The position numbers and the translations under genes were made by a program. Of a DNA stretch of 64,000 nt, positions 16,145 to 25,607 are shown one piece after another. Source of the stretch: PALSA-911 sp963743035 (GTDB taxonomy: Bacteria; Pseudomonadota; Alphaproteobacteria; Acetobacterales; Acetobacteraceae); contig CAVUOB010000001.1 of assembly GCA_963743035.1 (NCBI GenBank), positions 186,001 through 250,000 of the forward strand. The letters run 5' to 3'. Each line of letters begins with the position of its first letter. The stretch's first letter is position 1. A model generated the notes under the pieces. It did no database searches. It had not been told where the DNA came from and saw nothing but the letters and a program-made list of their open reading frames with translations.

Positions 16145-17581
16145 ATGCGATACATCTCCACACGTGGCGAGGCCGTTGCCGGCGCCACGCCCAAATCCCG
16201 TGACTTCGCCGGTGTGCTGCTTGCGGGCCTCGCCGAGGATGGCGGCCTGTTCGTGCCCGAGGAATGGCCCCATTTCTCGCTGGCCGATTGGCGCGCGCTG
16301 CGCGGCCTGCCCTATGCCGAGCTGGCCGCACGGGTGATGCAGCCCTTCGTGGGCGGGGCGATCCCCTTCGCCACGCTGCAGCGCCTGTGCCGGGAGGCCT
16401 ATGCCGGCTTCCGCCATCCCGCCGTGGTGCCGCTGGTGCAGCTGGAAACCGGCCTGTTCGTGCAGGAGCTGTTCCATGGCCCGACGCTGGCGTTCAAGGA
16501 CATGGCGATGCAGCTGCTCGGGCGGCTGTTCGACCATGTGCTGAGCGAGCGCGGCGCGCGGGTGACGATCGTCGGCGCCACGTCCGGCGACACCGGCTCG
16601 GCCGCGATCGAGGCCTGCGCCAACCGCGAGCGGATCGATATCGTCATCCTGCATCCGCATAACCGCACCAGCGAGGTGCAGCGCCGGCAGATGACCACGG
16701 TGGCGGCCGCGAATGTGCGCAACATCGCCATCGAAGGCACCTTCGACGACTGCCAGGACCTGGTGAAGGCGATGTTCGCCGACGCGTCGTTCCGCGCCGA
16801 GCAGCAGCTTTCGGCGGTTAACTCCATCAACTGGGCGCGGATCGCCGCGCAGGTGCCGTACTACGTCGCCGCATCGCTGGCGCTGGGCGGGCCGGACCGG
16901 GAGGTGGCGTTCGCCGTGCCGACCGGGAATTTCGGCAATGTGCTGGCCGCCTGGGTGGCGCGGCGCATGGGGCTGCCGGTGGCGAAACTGGTGATCGGCT
17001 CCAACCGCAACGACATCCTGACGCGCTTCCTGTCGGCCAACGACATGAGCATGCGCCCGGTGGAGCCCAGCCTGTCGCCCAGCATGGACATCCAGGTCAG
17101 CTCCAATTTCGAGCGCCTGCTGTTCGAGCTGCTGGGCCGCGACCCGGCCGCCACCCGCTCGGCGATGGAGAAATTCCGCGCCGGCGGCCATATGCCGGTG
17201 CCAGAAGCCGCCTGGCATCGGGCGCGGACGCTGCTGCAGGGCTTCGCGCTGGACGATCCCGGCACCGAGGCGGAGATCCGCCGGCTGCATGCGGCGAGCG
17301 GATATCTGGCCGATCCGCACAGTGCCATCGGCATCGCCGCGGCGCGCGCCAGCCTGGCGGCCGGCCCCGCGGGCGGGCATGGCACACCGGTCATCGCCAT
17401 GGCCACGGCGCATCCGGCCAAGTTCCCGGACGCCATCGAGAAGGCCATCGGCTCGCGCCCGGCATTGCCGCCGCGTCTGGCGGACCTATATGACCGTCCC
17501 GAGCATTTCACCGTCGCGCCCAACAACCTCGCCGCCGTCCAGGCGCTTGTGCGCGCCTTCTCCAGAAAGAACGCCGCATGA
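16145..17581 (+). CDS. thrC: Threonine synthase
   Basis: A 478-residue PLP enzyme that converts O-phosphohomoserine to threonine. The N-terminal MRYISTRG, the PLP lysine in HGPTLAFKDMAMQ (K118), TSGDTGSAA, and the GNFGNVLAAW phosphate-binding loop identify the longer alphaproteobacterial and fungal-type ThrC. Length is normal. The last codons overlap the ATG of the M16 peptidase gene by 4 bp, so the two are one transcription unit. Confidence 0.96.
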   Translation: MRYISTRGEAVAGATPKSRDFAGVLLAGLAEDGGLFVPEEWPHFSLADWRALRGLPYAELAARVMQPFVGGAIPFATLQRLCREAYAGFRHPAVVPLVQLETGLFVQELFHGPTLAFKDMAMQLLGRLFDHVLSERGARVTIVGATSGDTGSAAIEACANRERIDIVILHPHNRTSEVQRRQMTTVAAANVRNIAIEGTFDDCQDLVKAMFADASFRAEQQLSAVNSINWARIAAQVPYYVAASLALGGPDREVAFAVPTGNFGNVLAAWVARRMGLPVAKLVIGSNRNDILTRFLSANDMSMRPVEPSLSPSMDIQVSSNFERLLFELLGRDPAATRSAMEKFRAGGHMPVPEAAWHRARTLLQGFALDDPGTEAEIRRLHAASGYLADPHSAIGIAAARASLAAGPAGGHGTPVIAMATAHPAKFPDAIEKAIGSRPALPPRLADLYDRPEHFTVAPNNLAAVQALVRAFSRKNAA

Positions 17582-18888
17582 GCGCATCCTTTTCCAACGG
17601 TTCCGCCGCGAAGCCCCCTGCCAACGGCGAGGCCATCCAGGTCACCCGCCTCGAGAGCGGCCTGACCATCGTCACCGAGCGGATGGACCGGGTCGAGACC
17701 GTCTCCTTTGGCGCCTATGTCGCCACCGGCACCCGCCATGAGACCGAGGCGGAGAACGGCGTGTCGCATTTCCTCGAGCACATGGCCTTCAAGGGCACCG
17801 AGCGGCGCAGCGCGGCCGGGATCGCCGAGGAGATCGAGGCGGTCGGCGGGCATATCAACGCCTACACCGCGCGCGAGCAGACCGCCTATTACGTCAAGGT
17901 GCTGAAGGAAGACACGGAGCTGGCCGCCGACATCATCGGCGACATCCTGACCCATTCCACCTTCGACCCGGAGGAGCTGGAGCGCGAGCGCGGCGTGATC
18001 CTGCAGGAGATCGGCCAGGCCAACGATACCCCCGACGACATCATCTTCGACCATTTCCAGGAAGCCGCCTATCCGTCCCAGCCGATGGGACGCCCGGTGC
18101 TGGGCACCGAGACCGGCATCCGCGCCATGCCGCGCGCGACGCTGATGGGCTATATGCGCCGCCACTACGCCGCCTCCAACATCGTGGTGGCTGCCGCCGG
18201 CGCGCTGGAGCATGCGGCGATTGTCGATCTCGCCCGCGCCCATTTCGCCGATCTGCCGTCCGATCCTGCACCCGCCGCCGAGGGCGGCATCTATGGCGGC
18301 GGGGAGTTCCGCGAGAATCGCGACCTCGACCAGGTGCATATCGTGCTTGGCTTCCCCGCGGTCGGCTATGGCGATCCCGATTATTATCCGACCCTGCTGC
18401 TCTCCACCCTGCTGGGCGGCGGCATGTCCTCGCGTCTGTTCCAGGAGATCCGCGAGAAGCGCGGCCTGGTCTACTCGATCTACTCCTTCGCCCAGCCCTA
18501 CATGGATGGCGGGTTGTTCGGCATCTACGCCGGCACCGGCGAGAGCGAGGCGGAGGAGCTGATCCCCGTCGCGCTCGACGAGCTGCGCAAGGTGCAGCTG
18601 GAGGTGAGCGAGGCCGAGCTCGGCCGCGCCCGCGCCCAGGTCAAGGCATCGCTGCTGATGTCGCTGGAGAGCACCGGCAGCCGCTGCGAGCAACTGGCGC
18701 GCCAGTTGCAGGTGTTCGGCCGCGTGGTGCCCACCGCCGAGACGGTGGCGCGGATCAATGCCGTGACCACCGAGGACATCCTCCGCGCCGCCTCCAACCT
18801 GTTCCGCGCGGCGCCGACGCTGGCCACGATGGGCCCGGCCAAGCGCGTGCCCGGGCTGTCGGTAATCGCCGGGCAGCTGGCGGCATAA
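17578..18888 (+). CDS. M16 family zinc peptidase (processing-peptidase type)
   Basis: A 436-residue member of M16, similar to mitochondrial processing peptidase beta. The inverted zinc motif is HFLEHMAFKGT (HxxEH near residue 63), with the distal Glu in ELERERGVILQEI; the glycine-rich LLGGGMSSRLFQEIREKRGLVYS marks the C-terminal half. It is probably a cytoplasmic or periplasm-facing oligopeptidase. It sits between thrC (4-bp overlap) and pmbA (11 bp), a gene order I recall as common in related genomes. Confidence 0.95.
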   Translation: MSASFSNGSAAKPPANGEAIQVTRLESGLTIVTERMDRVETVSFGAYVATGTRHETEAENGVSHFLEHMAFKGTERRSAAGIAEEIEAVGGHINAYTAREQTAYYVKVLKEDTELAADIIGDILTHSTFDPEELERERGVILQEIGQANDTPDDIIFDHFQEAAYPSQPMGRPVLGTETGIRAMPRATLMGYMRRHYAASNIVVAAAGALEHAAIVDLARAHFADLPSDPAPAAEGGIYGGGEFRENRDLDQVHIVLGFPAVGYGDPDYYPTLLLSTLLGGGMSSRLFQEIREKRGLVYSIYSFAQPYMDGGLFGIYAGTGESEAEELIPVALDELRKVQLEVSEAELGRARAQVKASLLMSLESTGSRCEQLARQLQVFGRVVPTAETVARINAVTTEDILRAASNLFRAAPTLATMGPAKRVPGLSVIAGQLAA

Positions 18889-18899
18889 GAGGGGGCGGC

Positions 18900-20231
18900 A
18901 TGATCGATCCGGCGGAACTTCTCCTCGACCTGCTGGCCCGCGCCCGCGCCGCGGGGGCGGATGCGGCGGACGCCGTGCTGTATTCCGGCGCGTCGCTCTC
19001 CGTCGCCCGCCGGCTGGGCAAGACCGAGCAGGTGGAGCGTTCCGAGGGCCGCGACCTCGGGCTGCGCGTATTCGTCGGCAAGCGCTCGGCCATCGTCTCC
19101 TCCAGCGCCGTGGACCCGGCCGGATTCGCGACTCTGGCCGAACGGGCGGTGGCGATGGCGAAGGTCGTGCCGGAGGACCCGTACTCCGGCCTGGCCGATA
19201 CCTGGGCGGCGCCGGAGAAGGTGGCGCTCGACCTCGAGGACAGCACCGAGCCGGATGCCGACGCGCTGATCGCCCGCGCCGCGGCGGCCGAGGACGCCGC
19301 GCGCGCCGTGCCGGGCATCACCAACTCCGAGGGCGCCGAGGCCGGTTTCGGCCGCAGCGTCGGCGTGCTGGTGACCTCGGACGGGTTCATCGGCAAATCC
19401 GTGCGCACCAGCCACTCCGTCTCCGCCTCGGCGTTGGCCGGGGAGGGCACCGGGATGCAGCGGGACTACGATTATTCCGGCGCCGTGCATCTGTCGGATC
19501 TGGACGACGCCATCGCGATCGGGCGCTCCGCCGGAGAGCGGGCGGTGCGCCGGCTCGATCCGGTGCGCGCGAAGACCGGGCGGTATCCGGTGATCTACGA
19601 TCCGCGCGTCGCCGGTGGCCTGCTCGGCCATCTGGCCGGCGCCATCAACGGCTCCGGCGTGGCGCGCGGCACCAGCTTCCTGAAGGACCGGATGGGCCAG
19701 CGGATCTTCGCCGCCGGCATCGACGTGCATGACGACCCCCGCCGGGTGCGCGGCCTGCGGTCGCGCATTTTCGACGGCGAGGGGACGCCGACCCGCGCCC
19801 GCAAGGTGATCGATGACGGCGTGCTGACGACCTGGTTCCTCGACAGCCGCTCCGCGCGCCAGCTGGGCCTGGTCTCCACCGGGCATGCCTCCCGCGGGAC
19901 CTCTGCGCCGCCGTCCCCCTCGCCGAGCAATCTCTATCTCGCGCCGGGCAAGATGTCGCCGGAGGAGTTGATGGCGGACATCAAGGAAGGCATCTACATC
20001 ACTGAACTGATTGGCATGGGTGTCAATGGCGTGACTGGCGACTACAGCCGCGGCGCTGCCGGCTTCATGATCCGCGACGGCCAGCTTGCCGAGCCGGTGG
20101 CTGAGATCACGGTCGCCGGCAACCTGAACGAGATGTTCGCGAGCCTGACCCCGGCTGATGATCTGCGCTTCCGCCGCGGCACCGATGCCCCGAGCGTGCG
20201 TGTCGAAGGTTTAACCATCGCCGGCGCCTGA
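18900..20231 (+). CDS. pmbA: TldD/PmbA family protein (PmbA/TldE type)
   Basis: A 443-residue protein of the TldD/PmbA (U62) family. GRDLGLRVFVGKRSAIVSSS, the central VIYDPRVAGGLLGHL, GTSFLKDRMGQ and GVNGVTGDYSRGAAGFMI are typical. It lacks the HExxxH zinc motif of TldD, so it should be the non-metal-binding partner TldE/PmbA. The TldD-TldE complex processes some ribosomal peptides such as microcins. No TldD or precursor peptide gene is in this window. Confidence 0.92.
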   Translation: MIDPAELLLDLLARARAAGADAADAVLYSGASLSVARRLGKTEQVERSEGRDLGLRVFVGKRSAIVSSSAVDPAGFATLAERAVAMAKVVPEDPYSGLADTWAAPEKVALDLEDSTEPDADALIARAAAAEDAARAVPGITNSEGAEAGFGRSVGVLVTSDGFIGKSVRTSHSVSASALAGEGTGMQRDYDYSGAVHLSDLDDAIAIGRSAGERAVRRLDPVRAKTGRYPVIYDPRVAGGLLGHLAGAINGSGVARGTSFLKDRMGQRIFAAGIDVHDDPRRVRGLRSRIFDGEGTPTRARKVIDDGVLTTWFLDSRSARQLGLVSTGHASRGTSAPPSPSPSNLYLAPGKMSPEELMADIKEGIYITELIGMGVNGVTGDYSRGAAGFMIRDGQLAEPVAEITVAGNLNEMFASLTPADDLRFRRGTDAPSVRVEGLTIAGA

Positions 20232-20347
20232 TTGCCGCTAAGCATTGGCCCGGATTGGACGGCGTCTGCTGATTCCACTGGCGATTTGGCCTGGATTGAT
20301 AAGAACGCTTTCCTACGTAATGGGCCCAACCAACAAGGACGTATGAA

Positions 20348-21283
20348 ATGCGCCGCGCTTCCCTGCTTCTGACCGCTTTTGCTGCCCTGGCGCTGGTCCT
20401 GGCTCCGGGCCTGGCCGATGCGCGGATGGGCGGCGGCAGCTCCATGGGCAGCCGGGGCGGGCGCACCTACTCCGCGCCCGCGCCGACCCCGACCGCGCCA
20501 AGCACCGCCCAGCCGATGCAGCGCAGCCTGACCCCGAATGCGCCTTCAGCGAATCCGGGTCTCGCCGCGTCTGGAATGGGCGCGGCCGCGCCGGCGCGCT
20601 CCGGCTTCATGTCCGGATTGATGGGGGGACTGATCGGCGCCGGCATCGCCGGGATGCTGTTCGGCGGCGGCATGTTCGGCGGCATGCACGGCATTGGCGG
20701 CTTCCTCGGCTTTCTGCTGCAGATATTCCTGCTGGTGATGGTGGTCCGCTTCCTGTTGCGGATGTTCCGCCCGGCCCAGCCGGCCACCGCCGGCGGCCCG
20801 TCGATGTTCGCGCCCGGCGGCGGGCAGGCGGCGGCGATGCGCGCCATGCCGTCCGGCGGCCGCGCGGACGCCCAGCCGGTGAATATCGGCCCGGCCGATT
20901 ACCAGGCCTTCGAGCAGTTGCTGAAGAACCTGCAGGCCGCCTGGACCGCGCATGACCTGAACGCGATGCGGAGCATGAGCACGCCGGAAATGCTCGGCTA
21001 TTTCGCCGAGCAGCTGGCCGATCAGACCAGCCGCGGCGTGCGCAACAGCGTCACCGATGTCCGTCTGCTGCAGGGCGATCTGTCGGAAGCCTGGGCCGAG
21101 CAGGGCCGCGAATACGCCACCGTGGCGATGAAATTCTCGATGGTGGACGTCACCACGGACGCCGCCGGCCGCGTGGTCGATGGCAGCCCGGACGAGCACG
21201 TGACGGCGACCGAGGTCTGGACCTTTGTCCGCAGCCAGGGCGGCGGCAACTGGATCCTCAGCGCCATCCAGCAGGCACGCTGA
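20348..21283 (+). CDS. Tim44-like domain protein with signal peptide
   Basis: A 311-residue exported protein. Residues 1-24 form a signal peptide ending ADA. Next come a Gly/Ser/Pro/Ala-rich region, a glycine-rich hydrophobic zone (FMSGLMGGLIGAGIAGMLFGGGMFGG), a membrane helix (GFLGFLLQIFLLVMVVRFLLRMF), and a C-terminal Tim44/MRP-L45-like domain (about 180-311) with YQAFEQLLKNLQAAWTAHD and VTATEVWTFVRSQGG. Bacterial members are thought to sit at the inner membrane; the role is unclear. AAGGA lies upstream of the ATG. Confidence 0.88.
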   Translation: MRRASLLLTAFAALALVLAPGLADARMGGGSSMGSRGGRTYSAPAPTPTAPSTAQPMQRSLTPNAPSANPGLAASGMGAAAPARSGFMSGLMGGLIGAGIAGMLFGGGMFGGMHGIGGFLGFLLQIFLLVMVVRFLLRMFRPAQPATAGGPSMFAPGGGQAAAMRAMPSGGRADAQPVNIGPADYQAFEQLLKNLQAAWTAHDLNAMRSMSTPEMLGYFAEQLADQTSRGVRNSVTDVRLLQGDLSEAWAEQGREYATVAMKFSMVDVTTDAAGRVVDGSPDEHVTATEVWTFVRSQGGGNWILSAIQQAR

Positions 21284-21307
21284 CGGCGACGGGCTCTCTC
21301 GTTCCGT

Positions 21308-21805
21308 TCAGGCTTTGCCGCCCGCCCTGCGGCGCAGGCCGAACAGTCCGGCAAGGCCCGTGGCCAGCAGCGCGATCGTGGACGGTTCGGGGGCCGCGAC
21401 ACTCAGCATCGAATTCGGGAAGCCGAAGCTGTTGCTGTCGCCCGCGGTGACCCCGTACTGCGTGAATGTCCCCAGCGGGTAATAGCGAAACTGGTTGCCC
21501 GCAAACGTCTGGTCGGCACCCCCACCGGACTGGAACACGTCCAGCTCCGACGTGCCAGGGAACGTGTTGGACGACGGCAGGAATTCGACGCTGGTGATGG
21601 TATTGGCGGGGTTTGCAAACGTCAGCTGCGCAACATCGACCGTGGTGTCCGTCGTGATGAAACCCGGCGAGTTGTAGACAAACAGGACGAAAGTCGGGGT
21701 CATGGCCGGGTTGAATACGGTATAGACGATTTCGGCCTTCGCCTGCGGCGCCATTGCCGCGGCAATGGCGAAAGTGGATGCGAGAAGCGTTGCCCGTGCG
21801 CGCAT
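21308..21805 (-). CDS. PEP-CTERM sorting domain protein, small
   Basis: A 165-residue secreted protein: signal peptide MRARATLLASTFAIAAAMAP...AKA, an Asn/Thr/Ser/Phe-rich beta region, and a full PEP-CTERM tail (APEPSTIALLATG, hydrophobic helix, LRRRAGGKA). The start at 21805 marks the signal peptide; the open frame upstream to 22123 has no such feature. AGGAACGGAG lies upstream. Its tail uses the APEPS form and differs from the other two PEP-CTERM proteins here. Function unknown, likely extracellular or surface-anchored by an exosortase encoded elsewhere. Confidence 0.88.
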   Translation of the reverse strand: MRARATLLASTFAIAAAMAPQAKAEIVYTVFNPAMTPTFVLFVYNSPGFITTDTTVDVAQLTFANPANTITSVEFLPSSNTFPGTSELDVFQSGGGADQTFAGNQFRYYPLGTFTQYGVTAGDSNSFGFPNSMLSVAAPEPSTIALLATGLAGLFGLRRRAGGKA

Positions 21806-22007
21806 GGAAGTCGCTCCGTTCCTGGTTTCGGAAGCCGAATAACGGCGATCCGATGACAGAATTCGTGGCGGCCTGGCGGTGAAGAATTGATAATTTTGGC
21901 AAAAGGGCGTGTGAGCGAAACGTTCTGAAAGCTGCACGCCGTATCGAGGCGCACTGCAGGAACCGATCGCAGGATCGGTGCGCCTTCCGGCAGTCACGCT
22001 CCGTTGG

Positions 22008-22964
22008 TCAGGTCCGGTCCAGCGCCGCCAGCACCTCGGCCGGCGCCAGGGCCGCCAGGTCGGGGTGGCGCACCACCCGGACATCGCTGCCGCCCGGCGC
22101 GCACAGGGCCGGGTCGGAATCATGCGAGAAGATCACCACGGTCCGGCAATTGACCGCGGCGATCAGGTGCGACGGGCCGGTGTCGTTGCCGACCGCGCCC
22201 ACCGCCGCGCGCGCCAGATCCGCGACATCCCCCAGGCTGGTCTGCCCGGTCAGGTCCACCGCCGCCGGCACGGCCGCGCGCAACTGCGCGCCGAGGTCGT
22301 GTTCGGACTGCGCGCCAACGACGATGGGCGTAATGCCGCGGCGGACCAGTTCCTGCGCGACAATGGCGTAGTTGCCGATCGGCCAGCGCTTCAGCGGGCG
22401 CGTCGGCGAACTGCCGGGCACCAGCAGGGCGAAAGGCGAGGCCAGGGCAAAGGGCGACGGCGGGGTGAACCGGCCGATATCGCCGGTGCACCAGGACAGA
22501 TCCGCCGGCGGCGTGTCTGCGATGCCGGCCTGGCGGAGCTGGTCGGCCTGGCGGATCAGGTCATGCGTGCGGTTGCGCTCCGGCGCCGTGTCGGGATGCG
22601 AGCAGCCCTTGGCGATGCCGGACCATTCCGGCCGGTGGGAGCGCGGGAACAACCGGAAATAGCGGCTGCTGCGCCCGGAGGTCTGCAGATCATAGACCCG
22701 GGAGAAGCCGCCGCCGATCAGCCGCCGGCGCAGCCGCAGCAGGCCGGGCAGGTCCCACCATTCGGGCCGGTCGTCGATCCAGACATGGTCGAAATACGGC
22801 GCGGTGCGCATCCAGGCGGCGAAGGGCTGCAGGGTCAGCAGCGTGATCTCGGCATCGGGATGATGCGCGCGGATGGCGGCGAACGGCCCGAGCGACTGGA
22901 TGATGTTGCCGAGCGCGCCCAGTCGGATCACCAGGATGCGCGGAGGAAGCGGGGCGGGCGTCAT
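22008..22964 (-). CDS. Glycosyltransferase family 9 protein
   Basis: A 318-residue heptosyltransferase-like glycosyltransferase (GT9). ILVIRLGALGNIIQSL at the start, YDLQTSGRSSRYF, the nucleotide-sugar site VPGSSPTRPLKRWP, and the C-terminal AVGNDTGPSHLIAAVN are the family signatures. It likely adds a sugar to lipopolysaccharide core or a related glycan on the cytoplasmic face. The start overlaps the stop of the upstream methyltransferase gene (TGATG), showing an operon with translational coupling. Confidence 0.92.
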   Translation of the reverse strand: MTPAPLPPRILVIRLGALGNIIQSLGPFAAIRAHHPDAEITLLTLQPFAAWMRTAPYFDHVWIDDRPEWWDLPGLLRLRRRLIGGGFSRVYDLQTSGRSSRYFRLFPRSHRPEWSGIAKGCSHPDTAPERNRTHDLIRQADQLRQAGIADTPPADLSWCTGDIGRFTPPSPFALASPFALLVPGSSPTRPLKRWPIGNYAIVAQELVRRGITPIVVGAQSEHDLGAQLRAAVPAAVDLTGQTSLGDVADLARAAVGAVGNDTGPSHLIAAVNCRTVVIFSHDSDPALCAPGGSDVRVVRHPDLAALAPAEVLAALDRT

Positions 22965-23707
22965 CAGGCGCTGGGCTTGGCCGCGATATAGATCCACTCG
23001 TCGCGCAGCAGGCCGTACTGGACCTCCTGTTCCGGCGGCATGCGGAAGGTCTCCACCACGAAGCCGGCCGCGGCGAGCTTTTCCGCGAAATCAAGCCCGT
23101 AATAGCGCTTGTGGTCAGGCGCGCTGAAATGTGCGGTGCGCAGATCGGGATCGGTGATCGCCGGGTTCTCGTAGGTGTGCCGGCGGGAGGTGTTGACCGG
23201 CACGCTGAACACGCCGGTGCCGCCGGGCTTCAGCAGCCGGAACAGCTCGTGGATCGCCGCCTTGTCGTCGTCGATATGCTCCAGCACGTGATGCGCCATC
23301 ACCACGTCGTAGCTGGCGTCGGGCAGCGGGATGCGGGTGATGTCCACCTTGTGGGTGACGCCCTTCTGCAGCAGGTCGGCGGTTTCGTACAGCTTGTTGC
23401 CGCGCATCCGCTTCATCCAGACCTTTTCCGGGGCGAAATGCAGGATGCGTTTGCCTTCGAGCTTGTTGCCGCCGCCTTCGGTCATCCACAGCCAGGTCAG
23501 CCGGTGCCGCTCCCGGCAACCGCAGTTCAGGCAGCGCGCGTCCCAGCGCGACGGCTTGCCGACACTGATGAAGATGCCGTGGTAGCCGCAGACCGGGCAG
23601 GTTCGCGGCAGGATCTTGCGCGCGAACTGGCCGCGGTCGCGCAGCCAGGCGCCGATCAGGCGCCGGCGCGCGGTCCAGGACAGGGGGGTGGGTGTTTGCG
23701 CGTTCAT
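22964..23707 (-). CDS. SAM-dependent methyltransferase with N-terminal zinc ribbon
   Basis: A 247-residue class I methyltransferase. Residues 37-62 hold two CxxC pairs (CPVC, CLNC), probably a zinc ribbon. The methyltransferase fold follows: ILHFAPEKV, VDITRIPLPDASYDVVMAHHVLEHIDDD, LLKPGGTGVFSVPV. It resembles glycan-associated methyltransferases next to glycosyltransferases. ATG 23707 is preferred over the open upstream extension. It precedes and overlaps the GT9 gene and follows the PuuE-like gene by 48 bp on the same strand. Confidence 0.88.
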   Translation of the reverse strand: MNAQTPTPLSWTARRRLIGAWLRDRGQFARKILPRTCPVCGYHGIFISVGKPSRWDARCLNCGCRERHRLTWLWMTEGGGNKLEGKRILHFAPEKVWMKRMRGNKLYETADLLQKGVTHKVDITRIPLPDASYDVVMAHHVLEHIDDDKAAIHELFRLLKPGGTGVFSVPVNTSRRHTYENPAITDPDLRTAHFSAPDHKRYYGLDFAEKLAAAGFVVETFRMPPEQEVQYGLLRDEWIYIAAKPSA

Positions 23708-23755
23708 CGCGGGGCCGCTAGCACCAAGGCGGGCCGCTGGCAACGTGGATCGCGC

Positions 23756-24676
23756 TCAGGCCTCGTTCAGCCCGCGGCCCGGATAGGGATGCGTCGCGCG
23801 CCAATGCTCGGCGATCTCCACCCGGCGGGCGATCCAGACATCGCGGTGGCGGGCGACATAGTCGAGCAGCCGTTCCAGCCCGGCGGCGCGGGCGGGGTGG
23901 CCGATGATGCGCATGTGCAGCCCGACCGACATCATCTTCGGCTGGGTGCGGCCTTCGCGATACAGCATGTCGAATCCGTCGCGGCAGAACTGGAAGAAGT
24001 CGTCCGCCGTGCCCAGCACGCCGCGGCCGAGCTTCACGTCATTGGTGCTCTGGCTGTACGGCACGACCAGATGCGGCCTGCCCTGCACCGTCTGCCAATA
24101 GGGCAGCTCGTCGTCGTAGCTGTCGGAATCGTAGGTAAAGCCGCCTTCCTCGGCCAGCAGCCGCCTTGTGTTCACGGAAGGCCCGTAACGGCAGTACCAG
24201 CCGGCCGGGCGCGCGCCCATCGTCTGGCGGATGGACGCCACGGCGCGGGCGATCTGCGCGCGTTCCTCGTCCTCCGACAGCTCGAAATGCTTCACCCAGC
24301 GCCAGCCATGGCAGCATACGTCGTGCCCGGCTGCGCGGATGGCGGCGGCGGCCGGGGGGTTGCGTTCCAGCGCCAGCGCGCAGCCGAAGATCGTCAGCGG
24401 CAGGTCACGTTCGGCGAACAGGCGCAGGATCCGCCAGAAGCCGACCCGGCTGCCATAGGCGAACATGCCCTCGGCCGCGAGATCGCGGCCCGCCACGCCC
24501 GGGCTGGCGGTGATCTCCGTCAGGCCCCATTCGGAATACCCGTCGCCATCGGGGACCGAGGGTTCGGAGCCTTCCTCGAAATTCAGCACGAAATTGAGCG
24601 CCAGCCGCGCCCCGCCCGGCCATTTCGGGTCGGGAGGATGGGCGCCGTAGCCGATCAGGTCGCGGGTCAGGTTCAC
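23756..24676 (-). CDS. puuE: Polysaccharide deacetylase family, allantoinase PuuE-like
   Basis: A 306-residue NodB-fold metal hydrolase. TRDLIGYGAHPPDPKWPGG, FVLNFEEGSEPS and the C-terminal LHMRIIGHPARAAGLERLLDYV match the PuuE group (allantoinase or urate-catabolism type) rather than chitin or peptidoglycan deacetylases. AGHDVCCHGWRWV is the metal-site region. The start is GTG at 24676, with AAGGAG six bases upstream; I see no ATG of equal quality. No other purine-catabolism genes are nearby, so the allantoinase role is an inference from family resemblance. Confidence 0.83.
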   Translation of the reverse strand: MNLTRDLIGYGAHPPDPKWPGGARLALNFVLNFEEGSEPSVPDGDGYSEWGLTEITASPGVAGRDLAAEGMFAYGSRVGFWRILRLFAERDLPLTIFGCALALERNPPAAAAIRAAGHDVCCHGWRWVKHFELSEDEERAQIARAVASIRQTMGARPAGWYCRYGPSVNTRRLLAEEGGFTYDSDSYDDELPYWQTVQGRPHLVVPYSQSTNDVKLGRGVLGTADDFFQFCRDGFDMLYREGRTQPKMMSVGLHMRIIGHPARAAGLERLLDYVARHRDVWIARRVEIAEHWRATHPYPGRGLNEA

Positions 24677-24824
24677 GCACGGCTCCTTGCAACGCTGCGG
24701 CAAGCTTAGAGGGAGAATGAAACCGCCGGAAAGGACCTGCGGATGGATATCGGGACGCATCCATGTTACGTGACCGACGCGATCCTGTCGGATCGCCCAA
24801 CATACATTACCCTTAGGACCCACC

Positions 24825-25430
24825 ATGCGCTGCAAATTGATGCATCTTTCTGGCCTGATGACTGCCGGCGTGCTGCTGCTCGGCGTTCCCGCAATGACCC
24901 CCCCGGCCCATGCGCAGGCCACGACCGCGCTCGGCGGGGTCGGCGAAAGCCAGACGGTCACCGTGCGCGCCAAGGTGAGGGCGGTGAACCTGAAGACCCG
25001 CGAGGTGACCCTGGTCAAGCCGAACGGCGAGGTGTTCACGGTCCATGCCGGTGACGCGGTGCAGCGTCTGGCGGAGATCAAGCCGGGCCAGACCGTGATG
25101 GCGCGGTATTACGCCGCGGTGGCGTTCGTGCTGTCCAAGCCCAATGCCAACGCGCCGGAGAATTCCGCCCAGATCGCCGCCGCGCGGGCCGAAAAGACCG
25201 AGCTTCCGGGCGGCGTGGTCGCCGAGCGGACCGTCGTGACCGGCACGGTGGTCGGGATCGACATGAACACGCATCAGCTGCAGCTGGTCAATCCCACGGG
25301 CGGGCGGATCGTCACCATCGACGTGAAGGACCCACAGCGGCAGAAGGACATGGCTTCGGTCAATGTCGGCGACAGGCTGACCATCGTGATGACGCAGGCG
25401 ATGGCGATCGGTATCGAGCCGACGAAGTAG
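24825..25430 (+). CDS. Secreted protein of unknown function
   Basis: A 201-residue exported protein. The signal peptide (LMTAGVLLLGVPAMTPPAHA) is followed by two small beta domains with similar motifs: VRAVNLKTREVTLVKPNGEVFTV in the first and GTVVGIDMNTHQLQLVNPTGGRIVTIDV in the second. The pattern suggests a duplicated OB-like fold in the periplasm. AGGA precedes the ATG. The gene is alone, divergent from the puuE-like gene, and ends in a strong intrinsic terminator, so it is a single-gene unit. I recognise no named family. Confidence 0.8.
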   Translation: MRCKLMHLSGLMTAGVLLLGVPAMTPPAHAQATTALGGVGESQTVTVRAKVRAVNLKTREVTLVKPNGEVFTVHAGDAVQRLAEIKPGQTVMARYYAAVAFVLSKPNANAPENSAQIAAARAEKTELPGGVVAERTVVTGTVVGIDMNTHQLQLVNPTGGRIVTIDVKDPQRQKDMASVNVGDRLTIVMTQAMAIGIEPTK

Positions 25431-25472
25431 CGCTGATCGAAAGCCGGCAGGTCCGCACCAGCCGGAAACCAG

Positions 25473-25515
25473 CCCCCAGGCATGCGCGATGCGCTCGCGA
25501 TGCCTGGGGGTTTTT
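25473..25515 (+). terminator. Intrinsic terminator after the secreted-protein gene
   Basis: Arms CCCCCAGGCAT (25473-25483) and ATGCCTGGGGG (25500-25510) pair perfectly. The inner part extends the stem by CGCGA with TCGCG after a one-base bulge, leaving a five-base loop. TTTTT follows at 25511-25515. It is a textbook Rho-independent terminator 42 bp after the stop codon, and it separates this gene from the ELM1 gene. Confidence 0.95.
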
Positions 25516-25554
25516 CGTTCCCCCGGATGGCATCGGCCCGGCCAACCGGCCTCG

Positions 25555-25580
25555 CCAGATTGACACACCAGATTGACGCG
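25555..25580. repeat. Two tandem 13-bp units before the ELM1 gene
   Basis: CCAGATTGACACA and CCAGATTGACGCG lie side by side, 28 bp before the ELM1 start codon. They resemble, in length and placement, the other short intergenic tandem repeats of this window. Confidence 0.65.
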
Positions 25581-25607
25581 CTGGGCGGGCACGCCGACAA
25601 CCCGCGC